A DNA stretch of 64,000 nt from Platanthera guangdongensis (GCA_039583875.1 CM077166.1:81280564-81344563); one strand, 5' to 3'; shown: positions 11,263 to 23,600, counted from the first letter of the stretch. Numbers and translations: made by a program. Notes: generated from the sequence alone by a model not told the origin.

Positions 11263-11415
11263 TTCCTGGTGATTGACGCCCCAATCTACTATAATTCGAT
11301 TTTCCAAAGGCCCCTTCTGGATGACTATCAGGCCATAGCTTCAACCTACTATCAAGTGGTGAAGTACCCATTGGGAGGAAGACAATTTAGGGTCCGCAGT
11401 GATCCCATAACAGTC
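11263..11415 (+). pseudogene. Tat-type gypsy protease C-terminal fragment
   Basis: Fifty-one open codons contain FLVIDAP, YNSIFQRPLLDDYQA, STYYQVVKYP and FRVRSDP before a TAA stop. This matches the conserved end of the Tat/Athila aspartic protease region (family pattern: VVDAPSAYNAILGRP, then STYHLKLKFPT). The catalytic DTG/DNGSS part is absent. Compare YNAIFGRPLISAFR in the Tat element at about 53780. It is a fragment with no function. Confidence 0.8.
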
Positions 11416-11703
11416 TAAGAATGTTGTATCTGCTCAGTCTATGTGATCGGTAAGTATATTCCCTTCGATTCTTCGAGGTGAGAACAAAGGATCATGTCCA
11501 CAACAAGTAGTTGTAAGAAGTTGAGGCAGGACCAGTAATACTCCACCAATATCTTTGTCTTTATACACTCTCTTGTAAAACATTATTTGCTTATGCGAAC
11601 AAAGAATATGCTTTTATGATTACTTCCGAAATGCTAACACTTGTTATTGTGAGAGGTCTATCGAATGATCTCGGAGCATCAGACAATAACTAAGATTCCA
11701 AAA

Positions 11704-11855
11704 TTATGGCTTACCTATTTCCCACTCGATCCGTGATGTTCATCTCGTCGAGTGGAAGACTCTTAGTCTCGTCCTTGTTATTATGGTTTATCTACTCCCC
11801 CTTGACCCTTGATGTTCATCCCGTCAAGTGGAGGTCTTTTAACCTTGCCCCCTTT
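11704..11855 (+). repeat. two tandem 76-bp units
   Basis: Two adjacent units begin TTATGGCTTA (11704) and TTATGGTTTA (11780), a 76-base period. Both contain GATGTTCATCTCGTC-like and TCGAGTGGAAG-like blocks. They lie in the 3' noncoding region of gypsy B, the position at which the other Tat element carries its large 72/75-bp array. Confidence 0.75.
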
Positions 11856-13319
11856 ATTGTACTCCCATTGGCTAGTCACCGGAGCTTGCTTGAACCCCCT
11901 CCATTCGCAATATCCGGATTCAATAGCTTGCAAAGGTCTTCAAGTCTCCGTCCCTCTCTGTCGGTAAATGCTACGTCCTTTTATCACTCCCATAATTCCA
12001 CTACAATTGCTCTCGTTGGAGGATCTCGCGACTGACATATGTAGTAGGCCTTATAGATCTGATCGAACATGACAGTGGGTCGCGCATCAACAGAGGTGCT
12101 GCTACCGTTCTTAATGTCTATCTGAGGACAAACTCCATACTACAGATGCCTTATTCTCCTCGAACGTGTCCAGACGTCTCTTGCGGAGGAAAGCTCCACA
12201 TATGCCATATGCCCCAACTGACCACCTTAACTTTTGGCGATAGACCCATCAGAATGAGTAGTGGATGCCATTGTCCCCATAGGACATCTTTTCAGAGAAG
12301 CGTTTAATCTTCAAACACCCATAACCACACCAGACGATCCTGGAGGAGGAATGATCCGTCGACTTGCAGTCTCTTTTTCAGCCAATCGATTTAAGCCCCT
12401 GACTTTTGAATACTTAAATTGGGATTGACAAAGTTATCAGCAGAGTTTCTCGTACAGTGAGATATCTAAGTCTCATTCTCCAAACCATACAATGGGCTGT
12501 TACATCATTGGTAACCGCACCAAGTGTACATTCTCTTTTATAGTTCTCGAGATAAGTAAAATTATATATCGTGTGAGCACTCAGGTAGTGGTCGCATCCG
12601 GCTCAGGGAATCACGCGTTGTCTAGTGCATAATTCGGGGAATTCAAAAAATGCTTATACAATGATGGCCCCAACTATCATCTATTCCTAGCCCATCTTCC
12701 TTTGGTTGCCTACATTACTATAAAGTATAATGTGTGGCTATCCCTGTAGTGGGCGCACGGGTTATCGGTCTTACTGGGCGTCAAAATTCTCACTAACCAT
12801 TGACCCTAATTAATTATAATGGGTGGACGCGGGTCTTGTGTCTGCCCTAGGTTATCACTATGTCACAATTTTCCTGTCAAATATTAAGTCTCAACACAGT
12901 CTATAGGATTGGGCGTTTACCAACGGAAGTGACCGCGCGATGATCATTCTGTTTCAGTTCAACCTTATTGCCCCGGTTGGGCATCAACATGCTAGTAAGG
13001 CGCAAATAAGATTTAATAACCACACATACATTATTCAAATGAGCAATTGACCAAGAGTTGTTACAACATACACGACTTAAGTATTTACACAATTTGTTCT
13101 GCAATGGTGCACAATAAATTGTTAAGCACAAATGCATGCATAATCTATGTCTACTCCTAGGTACACAAAAGGACATCACAACAAAAATCAAGTATTATTA
13201 TTGCTTTTCAAAAAGGACAATATTAAGGAGGCGCAGTTTCAAAAGATATCCACGCAGTCACTCAGAAAATGAAAATACATTTATTCTTTAGACTCCGACT
13301 CCTACACAACTTCTTTTTC
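11856..13319. other. noncoding stretch, no gene seen
   Basis: No coding region I can support. Short open frames have no family signature. By position it is the 3' untranslated part of gypsy B between pol and the antisense genes. Confidence 0.5.
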
Positions 13320-14790
13320 TTTTGCGGATTTGGATTTTTTTCTGCGAGACTCCGATGAGCAACTGTATCCGCTCGACGAAGTCCATGATGATGCGGACCG
13401 CCCCTCTACTCCCACCTTAGATTCGCAACCTCCTCCATGGTGTCTATGGCCTGCCTGACGACCTCCTCCTCATCCGAATCCGGGACTTCCACATCCCCGA
13501 ACCATTTGAAGAGAGTCGCGGAGTTGTGATCCGCGAACTCATACTTTAGCGCGCCATACTCTTCCTGAGATCAAAGGAGACCAATGACCTCTTCGAAATC
13601 CGAAGGGCAGCTCTTTCCAACTTTGGACTTTCTTCGGTTATGCTCACCTGACAGAGAGAAAATAAACAATTATTAAAAGCGGATAGTTACGCATAGTCTC
13701 CCTTACTCTATAAGTTATGCCTCGCCATTAGCTTTTCACGCAGGCGGTTATTCACAACCAACAAATCATCGATGGCACATAGGGCGTTGTAGTTAAATGT
13801 AACCTCACTCAAGGTCACCGCTGCAGATTTCTTCAAAATATCCTCCACACACACCTTCCTCATCTCCTCCAAGTCCATCCTCCCAAACACCGCAGAGGTG
13901 ACCGCTAGAGCTTGCGTTAAGGCCTGCCTGAACTCCTTCCTTGAGGGAAGATGAACGCTCAAAGTGATCACCTCAGGGTCCCGCAACATCAGCGGGTTGC
14001 TTCATAGATCGAGCAGGTCCTCCTCTGTTCCCGCAAAGGTGTGCACCTCGCCATCATCTGCAGCAGTTCGCAAAAACCTGCGCCTCTTGTTCGAAGAACT
14101 CAACCCACCTTGGGCAAGCCCAATCTCCATCCTCAGGCCTTGAACGCCCCGCCTTTCAGTGGCTGCCAAGACATTCTATGGAGGTTGGTACGGTTTTGTT
14201 GTCGATACCATCATCACAAATGCATAAAGAAAGAAATCGTCAGAATATGAAGGTACGTGTGGTTACATGAATTTCTTACCGCATATTTTTACATTCATTT
14301 TTAGGCAGATCTTTGACCTCCCGCACGTGGCGAACGTAGTGGGCAACGTCCAGCGAGGTGCCATAAAGAGATTTTACTATCTGCTCCCCCTTCACTGAAA
14401 GCTTGGATGGTTCGAAAGCGTTCTCTCGCGGATTCGACGCCTTTTGGAAATCGCCAAAGTCCCCTTTGATTATGGTGAACCGCGACTACCAGTCGTGGAT
14501 CTTGTTCGCCAGATTGTGTACTCAGAATTTCTCCAAGCCGAACTTCATCTGCTCCTGTTTCGCGCTTGCATGTGGAATAGGGTGCAGAAACCCTCTATGT
14601 TGAAGTGGATGCCCTCAGTTCGCGTGTACATGATGTAGAACATGATGAAGGCGATCACGTTTGATGGTAGCTGCACGGGCACCGCCACGTAAAAGTTCAG
14701 GATTTCCACTATCTCCTGGAAGATGTGGAAGTTCCAACCAACATCAAAGTGATCAAAGGGGACTATCAGTGATGGTTGTAAATCATTCCT
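13320..14790 (-). pseudogene. decayed antisense gene 1 of gypsy B (Transposase_28-like)
   Basis: Minus-strand translation from 14775 gives VPFDHFDVGWNFHIFQ, EIVEILNFYVAVPVQLPSN and VIAFIMFYIMYTRTEG. This is collinear with IPLAHFEVGLRLPLWP and GVVIGQMTPNSAAVMVGF in the Tat element's antisense gene. NKIHDW and FTIIKGDFGDF follow near 14500, matching NKSPNWLKKF and KGDFGN. Later exon-like segments (13989-13708; an acidic one at 13600-13400) resemble coiled-coil and C-terminal exons. Stops break it. The domain is that of PF04195, found in antisense frames of Tat elements; biochemical role unknown. Confidence 0.75.
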
Positions 14791-15269
14791 CGCCCTCTGA
14801 TAAACACACTATATATCCCTCATCTATCGAGAAAAATCAACGAAATAGATGGGCTATCAGGTTCGTAATTCATGAAATTCACTGCGCATTTAGTTCTCTT
14901 AGAGAACGCTTGCTTCAATTCTCTCGCACCATCTTGCTTCAATTCTCTCGCACATATCAAGTAATAAATTAAAGTAAGACCGTCCCTGTCTATAGAAAGG
15001 CGTAATACTTCGCCTCGAAAGCCAAAATGCGGACAGCCACAAGTCTGGACAGTTACCCCCCAGTAACCTTCACCACTCCAAGGTTCTGCCACATGCAAGG
15101 ATAAACAACACAAACATCTGCACTAAGCAATAATATTCACCACAACTCACCACAGACATTCCATATTCAGAAGCAATAACATTAAAAATAGAAAGTGCGG
15201 TTAATGGGAACAATTAAGCTCATAATCGTGCGAAGTACAAGGAGAAGGTTATTAACTATTACAAAGCCA

Positions 15270-16277
15270 GACAAATGTTTATCCTTACAGCGCTCACACA
15301 TCCTAATTTTCCTAGGAAGGTGCTCGCTCGACATCCAAGTGCCCGAAATTGTTTGCGATTTTGGTGAACGCAGTGCGCACATCCTCTAAAGCCTTGTTCA
15401 ATTCGTCGCCAAATGTGTGTAGAGCCTGCGTGTCTTCCCGGATCCTCATTACATATCAGACGAATGCGTCTTTTGGAGTTGGTTGCGGTTGCGACCTTGC
15501 ACACCCGCCGACCTGCAAAGCACTTGACTGGGGAGCCCTTCGGGTAAGCACTGTGATGTGTTTTTTCATGATTTCTACGTCCTTCTCCAGGTTGCTTGTA
15601 CGCACCCGCGAGGTCCACAACTCCCTTTACAAGGAGTCCAACTCTGTGCACACCTTCGGGGTGTTCTCTGCAAAAGAAAACGCGACATCAGTGGAAATTC
15701 TTACGAATTTCATATTTTTATAAGGCTAATTGAATGGCCTGTAAGGGCTGATATACAAGTTGTATCCTCTGCACTTGTCTCTTCAGAAACCAGGTCAAGT
15801 TCGCCAACCGAGTTCGCAAGGACGACAGATAGGTTCGCCGAATCTTGCACGGGTATCCCCTCCCGAGTAGAAGTGAACTCGCTGAAGTCGATCACGTGCA
15901 CAACGGAGGCCGTCCCGGGAGTTCACGCAGAGCATTTAAATTGTTCAGGGTCATTTTGCTGAAGGTATACCCATTATGGCAGTTCTCCCTGCTTCCACCA
16001 CTCATGCAATTCTCCATGAGTTAGGAGACGTTCGTCAGGCGTCGCCCCTAACCAATGTAGGGATAACAACCGACTTGCGCCTAAGAGGAATAGGGAACAG
16101 ATCAGAAGGACACCACGAGCACGCAGCTGCGCCCGTAGCTCTCCTTGTCTTTCTAACTTCGATTCTCACCGAACCTTCATGTTCGGCCAGAAGATCGGTG
16201 ACATAGTCGCTCATCTGTGCCAACATCTTTGCAGTTCCCAGACCAACGAAAGTCTTGCCCTTGGAAGTTGATGGCAC
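15270..16277 (-). pseudogene. decayed antisense gene 2 of gypsy B (coiled-coil protein)
   Basis: Three exon-like minus-strand segments are visible. The first starts at 16277 (MPSTSKGKTFVGLGTAKML, then basic residues). A middle one lies at about 15901-15725. The third, about 15665-15290, contains LEKDVEIMKKHITVLTR and FGDELNKALEDVRTAF, with coiled-coil heptads. The layout (small basic first exon beginning MP-S, spacer exon, coiled-coil exon) and its position beside antisense gene 1 match 62069-63094. In-frame stops show it is dead. Function unknown. Confidence 0.6.
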
Positions 16278-16384
16278 GACTACTACGATGGCCTTCCCGC
16301 CAACATCACTTCTAGCCGCTTTCTTCGAATGCTATTTCTCAGATGCACACTTTCATTTCCTTTTCTTTTCCTTCACAGAATTCT

Positions 16385-16960
16385 TGGCAGTCCGCTACTC
16401 CACCCCCTTCAACTTGAACAGGGAACCCATGATGTTTGAAACAAGTATCAGGAGTGTGTGGTGACTTTCCATAATAATCATAGACTAGGAGATCTCTGTT
16501 GTGTGGCTTGGATCAGGAGTTCCCCGTAGAGTGCGGGGACCATATCCATGGTGAGTAGCAACAAGAGGGGTGCTAGCCGGAGCGGTATTAGAGTATCATG
16601 TTTGTAGTCGATCATACTCCTGTTGGATGATGCTAAATACTTCTGACAGAGTGGGCAGCTGATGACGATCAAGAATGTGAATAATAATTTTTTCGAAGTC
16701 TCCGTGAAATCCATGCAAAAACTTAAAACACCCTGTTGTGTTCCTCCCATGCCTTGACAAGTATCACATCTGAGTTGTATACCATGATTAGAGGATCAAA
16801 ATGATCATACTCATGGTACAACTAAGTGAACTATGGGTATTATGTAGATGGAGGTCGGTCCCTATCAAAGCCGAACAATTTTGCGGCGAATCTGGGTAAT
16901 CTATACCACATTACCCTTCTGTGAGCAAGTGGACCGCATTGCCCTTTTGTTGAATTGAGG
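16385..16960 (-). pseudogene. copia gag fragment with zinc knuckle
   Basis: Minus-strand translation contains FLHGFHGDFEKIIIHILDR, LPTLSEVFSIIQQEYDRLQT and, near 16470-16400, YGKSPHTPDTCFKHHGFP. The last is a copia-type knuckle with HTxDTCFKxHG, its first cysteine changed to tyrosine. This resembles gag of copia lineages with CDYCGKxxHTxxTCxKLHG. No LTR or pol is attached; it is an isolated fragment between gypsy B and the UBP exons. Confidence 0.75.
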
Positions 16961-17356
16961 AACTGATGGTTGTGTGATAGTCTCTTGCATTGAATTAATA
17001 AGCCATGACATAACTAAGTACTTTTTCACCTCCCATTGCAGCCAATCTGGAGAACCATGCGGTGGCGCATGAGTAGTTCCGCTGACATATCCGAACTGTC
17101 ACCCACTTTTGAGGGCAAGACTAATTGCCCGAGATCAGGTGACATAATTAGTGTCATCTGAACTGATTATAACCTCTCCTATATATAGGAGTGATACATA
17201 TAAGGGTATAAAGGTAAACCGAAAAATGCGTAACTTTCTAACAAAAAAAGATATTTGGTTATACTGGAATTCATTTTCTAGTTCTTGTTTGTTTTACTTT
17301 TCATTTTCGCCATCCAAGCTAATTAACATAACATAATTCATCTCGTTTTTTCGCAG
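16961..17356. other. noncoding; right part probably a UBP intron
   Basis: The left part has no recognisable content. The segment just before 17357 is T-rich and ends in TTTTTTCGCAG, a good plant intron acceptor, so it is probably the end of the intron before the first UBP exon. Confidence 0.5.
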
Positions 17357-18791
17357 CTCAGGGAAATGCCAAATAATACACTGGAGGCAGGGGCACAGTC
17401 AAGAATGTCAGCAAAGACAAACTGATTTTCTGAATTTCTCTTCTGGTCTTTCCCCTATTACAGATTCTATCCATAGAGCCTTCTTCGCCGAAGGCTCTAG
17501 AGAGTTAATCAGAAGTGATGCCGGGGAACATCCTAATGAGAATGTTCTCCCTGACTTTTCAGACGAGGCTTTCTTTTCAAGAACAGATTATTCTCTTGAT
17601 CCACAGAATGAGAGAAAGTTGCTGGATCATGTTAAGAGAGCTCGAGGTAAACTGAGAAGAGAAATTTCAATAAATGGAGATGAAAGCTGTTCAGGCGTCA
17701 CAACTTGTGCAGATGCTCGATTCTTGGGTTTAAATTCACAACTCTCCGCAGAAAATTTTCATAAAGATACAACATTTGAACTTGAGGTTTTAATATCTTT
17801 TCCTTCTCTACTGCCATTCACTCGTTACTGATATGTTATGATTCTTGAATTACAAATCAATTTATTCTTCTGTTGGTTTCAGTCAGAACCTAGGAGTCTT
17901 ACCGCAACCAATGGAAGCTGTGCGTATGATATGGAGGGTACCCCCATTTCTACAAAACTATCTACTGCAATGAACTCTGCATCTGAGTCTCAGAAGGTGC
18001 CACATGAAAATAAAAAGATTTGTATGTCAACCAACCCGATTGACCTTCCAGAGAAAGCTACGAGTGAACTCCAAAAAGTATTGGGAGAGTCAACTAGCAC
18101 ATCGAAGCACAGATACCCCACTGGTCCTCCTGAAAATTCAATTGACGAAATTGATATTGGGAAGAAGTCCATTTCAATTAGAGTTGGTCATGAAGATGGC
18201 CTACCCTTATCGTTTGAAGTGTTGAAGTCAGTAAGTGAAGAGAAATTACTTAAAGATAACATTTCATACAAAAAACCTCCGTACACACTGGATTCTCATA
18301 AAGCACAGACAAAAGCACCAAGTCAAAACCAATCTCAAGTAACAAAAAAGAAATGCTATGTCGGTCCTGAGTCAAGTAAGTGTAGTAAATATTTTACAAT
18401 TTGAATAATGTTGTGTTTGCATTCTTAAACTTTCTTTTCATCTTTAAAGAATCTCCTCAACATGCTCCCACAAGCCTTTCCCAGCAGAGCTGCATAGGTG
18501 TATCAAATTTGGAGGAGAAAACCGTGGAAGCATTGCGAAATTCTTCAAAAATACATAAAAGGAGTTTCGGTGGATTGATCAATAGTTATAAGAAAATTAA
18601 GGTCTAATTTTTTTAATCAAACAATCCCTTCAAATTAAGAAAGCTTCTTAAATGCTTACAGACTAATATCTCTTAATTGCATGTACGTTACGTACTTTAT
18701 AGGTGCTTTTTCCATATGAAGATCTCCTGAAGCTTTTCGAATGCAAAGTCTCCGGTATATCACCAAGAGGGCTTCTCAATTGTGGAAACAG
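17357..18791 (+). CDS. partial MYND-finger ubiquitin-specific protease gene (UBP15-19 type), four exons
   Basis: Exons 17357-17786, 17883-18375, 18450-18601 and 18703-18791 are separated by introns with GT..AG ends, and phases agree at every junction. The first exon opens inside a MYND finger: (C)SGKC, then QIIHWRQGH and EC. The second and third are serine-rich linker. The fourth reads VLFPYEDLLKLFECKVSG then GLLNCGN and stops in phase 2, exactly before the expected SCYANA active-site box of USP peptidases. Such enzymes remove ubiquitin from proteins. The MYND start and the whole catalytic domain are not in the window; retrotransposons lie on both sides. It is either a fragment or a gene with very long introns. 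The first donor (GAG|GTTTTA) is weak. Confidence 0.8.
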
Positions 18792-19079
18792 GTAGATCTG
18801 TGTTGTGTTTGCCTGGTTTGCCTTGTTTTAGCTATTTCGAATTTAATATTGGAACTTCTTTAAAGGTTACTGGATGTTATTAGATTGAGGCTCAGCTGAT
18901 GGATCCATAGTTGTCAGGAACTTACTCAGTTCTTGGGGCAATCGAGCACCAATAAAGAAAATCTGAAGTAAATAATATAATTACCAAACTTCATAATGAA
19001 GGATTTGTTGTCAAGATTATCATGTAGATGGAAGGTTGTGTCAGTTTCCTCCCCTTCTAATATTTGTGTTCAGCAGCAA
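18792..19079 (+). other. UBP intron start
   Basis: Begins with the GTAGAT donor and is AT-rich and noncoding. The next UBP exon is not found before the chromovirus remnant begins, so the intron is interrupted or the gene ends here. Confidence 0.5.
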
Positions 19080-21480
19080 ACACAAGTCATTACCTTTTGC
19101 TTTCTAAAATATGTTTTGGGAAGTGATTGATCTACAGGATGGAGGGTGACATTTTGTTTGCAGAAAATAATAGACCTTGCTTTCTTATTACATAAATGAA
19201 TGACAATTACAAAAGATGTCGCATAGATAGGGGGTTCCAAGATAAAGAAGGGGAAAAATGATAGGACGAGAAGGAAACGGGGGAGCGGAGAAGAGGAATA
19301 AACCCCTAGGGTTCCATTTTTGTCATACTTCCGAGATAGATCACATGAGAGATACAAAAAGGCATATGTAGTGCCTAACCAAAGTACGCAAAGGCAAACA
19401 ATAAATATCTTACGGCCCAAAATACACGTGCGATAATAAAAGATAAGGCTGACGATTGCATTTTACCAATGCACACTACTAGCGAACGTCTGTCGTCGAG
19501 TTGGGATCCTTGTCCACATCGCCTTGATACTGACGTCGACTTATGCATCATGTCCTTATCTCCTCGTCCCTTGTACTTTTTTGACTTTGTAACAATGCTA
19601 CTCTCTTGAAAATGTGCCTTGTCTTTAAGACAAAAACAACTACTGGGATGCACTGCAGCTGGGATAGTGGAGGGGAATCCGGGCGTGTCGGCTTGATGTC
19701 ATGCCACAGGTATGCGACAGAGTCTACTGTCGCTTGCTACCAGGGAGGATTGGGATCCTTCTGCAAATAGTAAAAGGACGTCTCCCCTTCCAAGAGTTAG
19801 GTATTCCCATTTGAGAAATGCGCATCGTAATGCGGGTCAGTAATATGCATTTCCCCGAGTGTATAAATCCACACGACACCGAATATGACGTCAAGTACTC
19901 CGATCTCAAAAGTGTAGAAATTTGCGCTCAGAGGGCAGGGATCCACAGTCATGTGCAGGTCTGTACAGATGCCCTCAATAGTAGTGCGACGGTCGTCTCC
20001 GGAGAAAACTACAATAGGAGGAGACGAGCGATTGTCGAGCTGTATCACCAGACACAGGGAGACGAAATTGTGGCTAACCCAAGTACCAAACTATAAATCA
20101 GCTTCGTCTGGGGAGTGCCAGCTAGGGAACCAGTGAGCGTCATATTGAGGGGGAGAAGGTGTCGCTAACCGTAGAGCACAAAAGTTCAATACGATGCAGA
20201 CGTGCAGGTGGGCCCATGGAAGATTGCGACTCAACGTCCTCTAGGGATTCAAAATTCCCAAGGGTGATTTTTGGGTCCTTGCCAATGGCGATGCTGAGCT
20301 CCTTCAGTGGGCAATCATGAGTCGGAGAGTAGGTTGTTTACAATGGAAACAGAGGCCTCTAGTACAAAGAACATGGTACACGTGGTCGGTCATTCGGGGC
20401 CGTTCGGTGGCTGGGGCTGTCAGGGAGGTCAGAGGTCTTCCAAGATGCGTGGGAGCCGTGGTATGCACCTGGAGGGGGGGGGGGTGCCGGAAGGGTGCAG
20501 GAGGGTACACAATCATTGGGGATGTAGAACTCCCCGATGGCTGACCAGTATCGATGGGGGTGACCTTGAAGTTTGCTTCCACCAAGCAAGCTATGTCCAT
20601 GACATCAGTAATATGGGTGCGAAGATGGAACCAGATGTGTGGGAGGAGCCCCTGCATCAAAAAGCCAAATTAGTGATCTGGAGGTAAAACAGGAACGTGC
20701 GTCGCCAAGGCAATGAACTTCTCAATGTAGTCGTTAAGGAAACCTGATTGGTGTATACCATACAAACGCTCAATATCTATCCTTGAGAACATCATAGCGA
20801 AGGATGATATCCTGTTGAAGTTCCGCCCAAGAGAGCGAAGTGTTGTTTTGTCGCAGCTAATGGCCAATGGAGGGCTGACCCCTCCACGACGATGAGAGAA
20901 TCAACCTTTTGTGGCTCCAGAGTAAGATGAATGTCAAAAAATTATTCCGCTCTGGAAATCCATCCCATGAGGTAGGTACCATTGAATGAAGGGACATCGA
21001 ATGCATAGAGTGGATGCGGGAACCCATCGATGGCGGAATAGGGACTTGGGGATGGTGCGAGTGTGACTCGAAAGCGATGGGGACACCGTGTCGGAGGACG
21101 ATGAAGCACTCGGTCTGCCAGCCAGGAGGGCGTCAAACTTAACATCCATCCGCAACGTTAGGGTCTGGAACGAGGCAATTGATGCCTCATTAGTATCAAC
21201 ACGATGTGAGATGGTGAAATCTACAGGATACTAAGGCGCGGGTGTGTCAGAGTGTGCTATAGATCAGAGTCGTCATGGCATGCATGCGTTAGGAAGGATG
21301 ATGGACAACTGGACAAGAGTGGGAGGCACTGTCGGGTGTGGTTACAAATCCTCGCGGTCCGCAACGGAGGAATCGCCTCCATCAGCGACTGAAACACGAA
21401 TGATCGCTGAACTACAACGACCGTTATCCTGGCAGAATAACGTCGGCAGTGCACCGATCGAAGTGATATAAAATGATGAA
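19080..21480 (-). mobile_element. degraded minus-strand chromovirus (gypsy F): gag, protease and chromodomain tail
   Basis: Minus-strand segments in order: gag (20867-20670, FNRISSFAMMFSRIDIERLYG then LNDYIEKFIALATHVPVLPP; 20660-20310, MQGLLPHIWFHLRTHITDVM then a GLCFHC knuckle start). Next is a protease tail (20048-19800, VDPCPLSANFYTFEIGVLDV). Finally there is a chromodomain tail near 19640-19600 containing CLKDKAHFQE, matching the LEDKxxF ending of plant chromoviruses. RT, RNase H and integrase are deleted. The 19080-19580 part is probably the 3' LTR. It resembles the element at 43737-47940, which ends CLEDKANFPDW. Confidence 0.7.
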
Positions 21481-21839
21481 TTTTACTATCGAGTATCAAA
21501 TCACGCGGAGCATGTGTTAAGATACATGAATTTCCTAGATCTTGGGCTAGCTAAGAAATAATCATAAAAGAGGTTTTCTAATTTAACTAACAATTAACCT
21601 AACATGATCACAAGGAAGAACAATCGCAACAATCACCAAGAACCACATCAAATCTAGGACAAGTCACTTTGACAATAAGATAAATATGAAATTGAAATCA
21701 AATCCAATATATATAAGATTACACATAAAGAGATAAGATTATCAAGTCAACAGCTTTAAGAGTAGACAAATTCTTCAATAAAATAGAGAGATAGAAGAAA
21801 ATGTGGGGTTTGACGAAGATAGCACTGGAGCTATAGTGA

Positions 21840-22560
21840 GAACAAAGCGACTAGTCGGCTTCTTAAGAGAGGTGTGGATTGGTCCTCCACCCTCTAAAGG
21901 TACACTTTGGATGCATCCTGGGTAGGGGAGGCGTTGTTACCGACCTCATAGTAGTCCGTCTTCTTATCACACCGCTCCCAAACAACACATCTCAAGCACC
22001 AGATCTTTCAGTGACCTATTTATTCCTTAAATATTCTCAAATGAGCATAAGATGGAGTGAAAGGTGAGTTTTCACCCTAAAATTGGGCCGACGACCTAAT
22101 GAGGGAAGAAAACAACGGTGTCGAGTGAAGAGGATTCCAGGAAAGGCCGTAAAATGCAATTTTGTACAACCTAAACACAAAGAGTGCACACACGTGCGCA
22201 TAAGGACGCACACGCGTGCACGAAGAAATTCGGCTCAGGTGCAGAAAACCAGCAGTGGCCGCACATGTCCAATGAATAGTACCCCCCGCACGCTCGAAAC
22301 ATGCGCACGCGCATTTCCAATGAGTTTAATTTTTGGCCAAAACTAGACATTGAACGCACATGTGCATGAGGGAAATTTGATATATTTTCCCTTGGACAAG
22401 CACACAAGTCCACACCCCTTCAAAAAATAACCCAAACATTTCATATCTTAGATAAAATACAAAAAAAGAAGGAATACATGCAATTACCAAGCAAATTAGA
22501 TCGTTTCAATACCATTAATAGGGTGAAAACACGGTATAACAAGTACGCATCACATACCCC
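21840..22560. repeat. unclassified repeat X, copy 1
   Basis: Aligns from GTGTGGATTGGTCCTCCACC (21871) through GGTGAGTTTTCACCCT, the block GTGCAGAAAACC, GACATTGAACGC and GAAAACACGGTATAA, with the second copy at 24548-24966 plus 43290-43736. It contains alternating purine-pyrimidine words such as CACACGCGTGCACG. No protein is encoded. The stretch 21480-21840 before it is AT-rich and empty. Probably the noncoding part of a retrotransposon, family unknown. Confidence 0.75.
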
Positions 22561-22799
22561 CACCCTTGAATGCTTGCTTATCCCAAGCAAACCGCACTCA
22601 CCCCAAGAGATAAATGATATTATTAGATAGTTGAACATTTAATCTCTATAACAAACTAATTCATAACCAATGAATACAAAAGAAAAACTAAGAAAAATAA
22701 ATCAAATAGTATGAGCACCAAGTCTTTACAAATACAAGAGTATTGTAATTTCCCAACCTAGTCATGCCTAGACACATCCATCCTAGACTAGGGCATTGA

Positions 22800-23600
22800 G
22801 AAATGTTGAGCACTGATGTGTCGATTTTATATCATGTTTTCATACTCATTTAGGCTCATATTCTTATGTAAATGCTTAACTTATAATGAATTAACGCTTA
22901 TAATTCCGTAAAAGCATAAAGCACACTTGAAACACATTTCTAGCCTATTGTTGTTTGCAATGCACACTTTATAATCTTTGGGGAGAGCATGTTGCCTTCC
23001 CCGTCATTTTTTATGCACTCGACACTTTTCTGCAGGCGCCAGCGACCTTACGCCTTGTTAAACATCATTTAGAATGCAAGGATAGACCACCTCAATTGCA
23101 AGACAAATCTACCGAATACGTACAGTCGTGCGTTTTTCCTTGTCGCACGGCTGCTTCGACCATGCGAATTCATGCCTTGAAAAATATCAAAAATGAGCGA
23201 TCTGTCAGTGCCCGCGCGTTTTAGTCTCGCAGGGTTGGGTTCAACAATGCGTCATGATAGTCGCACGGGTATGTGCATATATCAATAATCGCACGGTTGT
23301 GCGATATTGCTTCGCGCACGGACCAGCCTGAGTGTGCACAATCATTATCTGAAATCATGCAGTTTTTAAGCTTTCTGTCATCACTTGTGCGTTTCCTTAT
23401 CGCACGGGCTATGTTGACTGTGCTTGAGTAAAACGTACAAGCGCCATATTTTACTGAAATTATAATATCCTCGCCGAGGTTTATTTTTAAAATCATTGGT
23501 CTCGCATAGTTGGCAAGCACGATCGTGCGCCAGACCGGAACAAATTGCCGTTGACTTCCTATATAAACTACATATTCATGATTTTTGAGGACTCACGGTT
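22800..23600 (+). mobile_element. LTR-like sequence with TATA box and TCGCACGG repeats
   Basis: Begins near TGATGTGTCGATTTTATATC, reminiscent of plant gypsy LTR starts. It carries about six copies of a TCGCACGG-like octamer (23142, 23224, 23260, 23287, 23320, 23400). It ends with TTCCTATATAAACTACAT (TATA-like, about 23558-23568) followed by a transcribed-leader-like stretch. No coding region and no partner LTR are seen. Confidence 0.4.

Larger units (their letters stand above)
11222..16290 (+). mobile_element. remnant of a Tat-like Ty3/gypsy element (gypsy B)
   Basis: On the plus strand there is only the end of a Tat-type protease region (11263-11415). It is followed by about 1.9 kb of noncoding DNA and then two decayed antisense genes (13320-14790 and 15270-16277) that align with those of the Tat element at 59467-63094. 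RT, RNase H and integrase are missing. Protease-like sense sequence plus antisense genes identifies the lineage. Neither LTR is clear; the 3' side runs into a copia gag fragment. Confidence 0.7.

Noticed and set aside
20307..20687. Plus-strand frame of 126 codons
   Set aside because: It is the antisense of the gypsy F gag remnant, whose gag motifs are on the minus strand.
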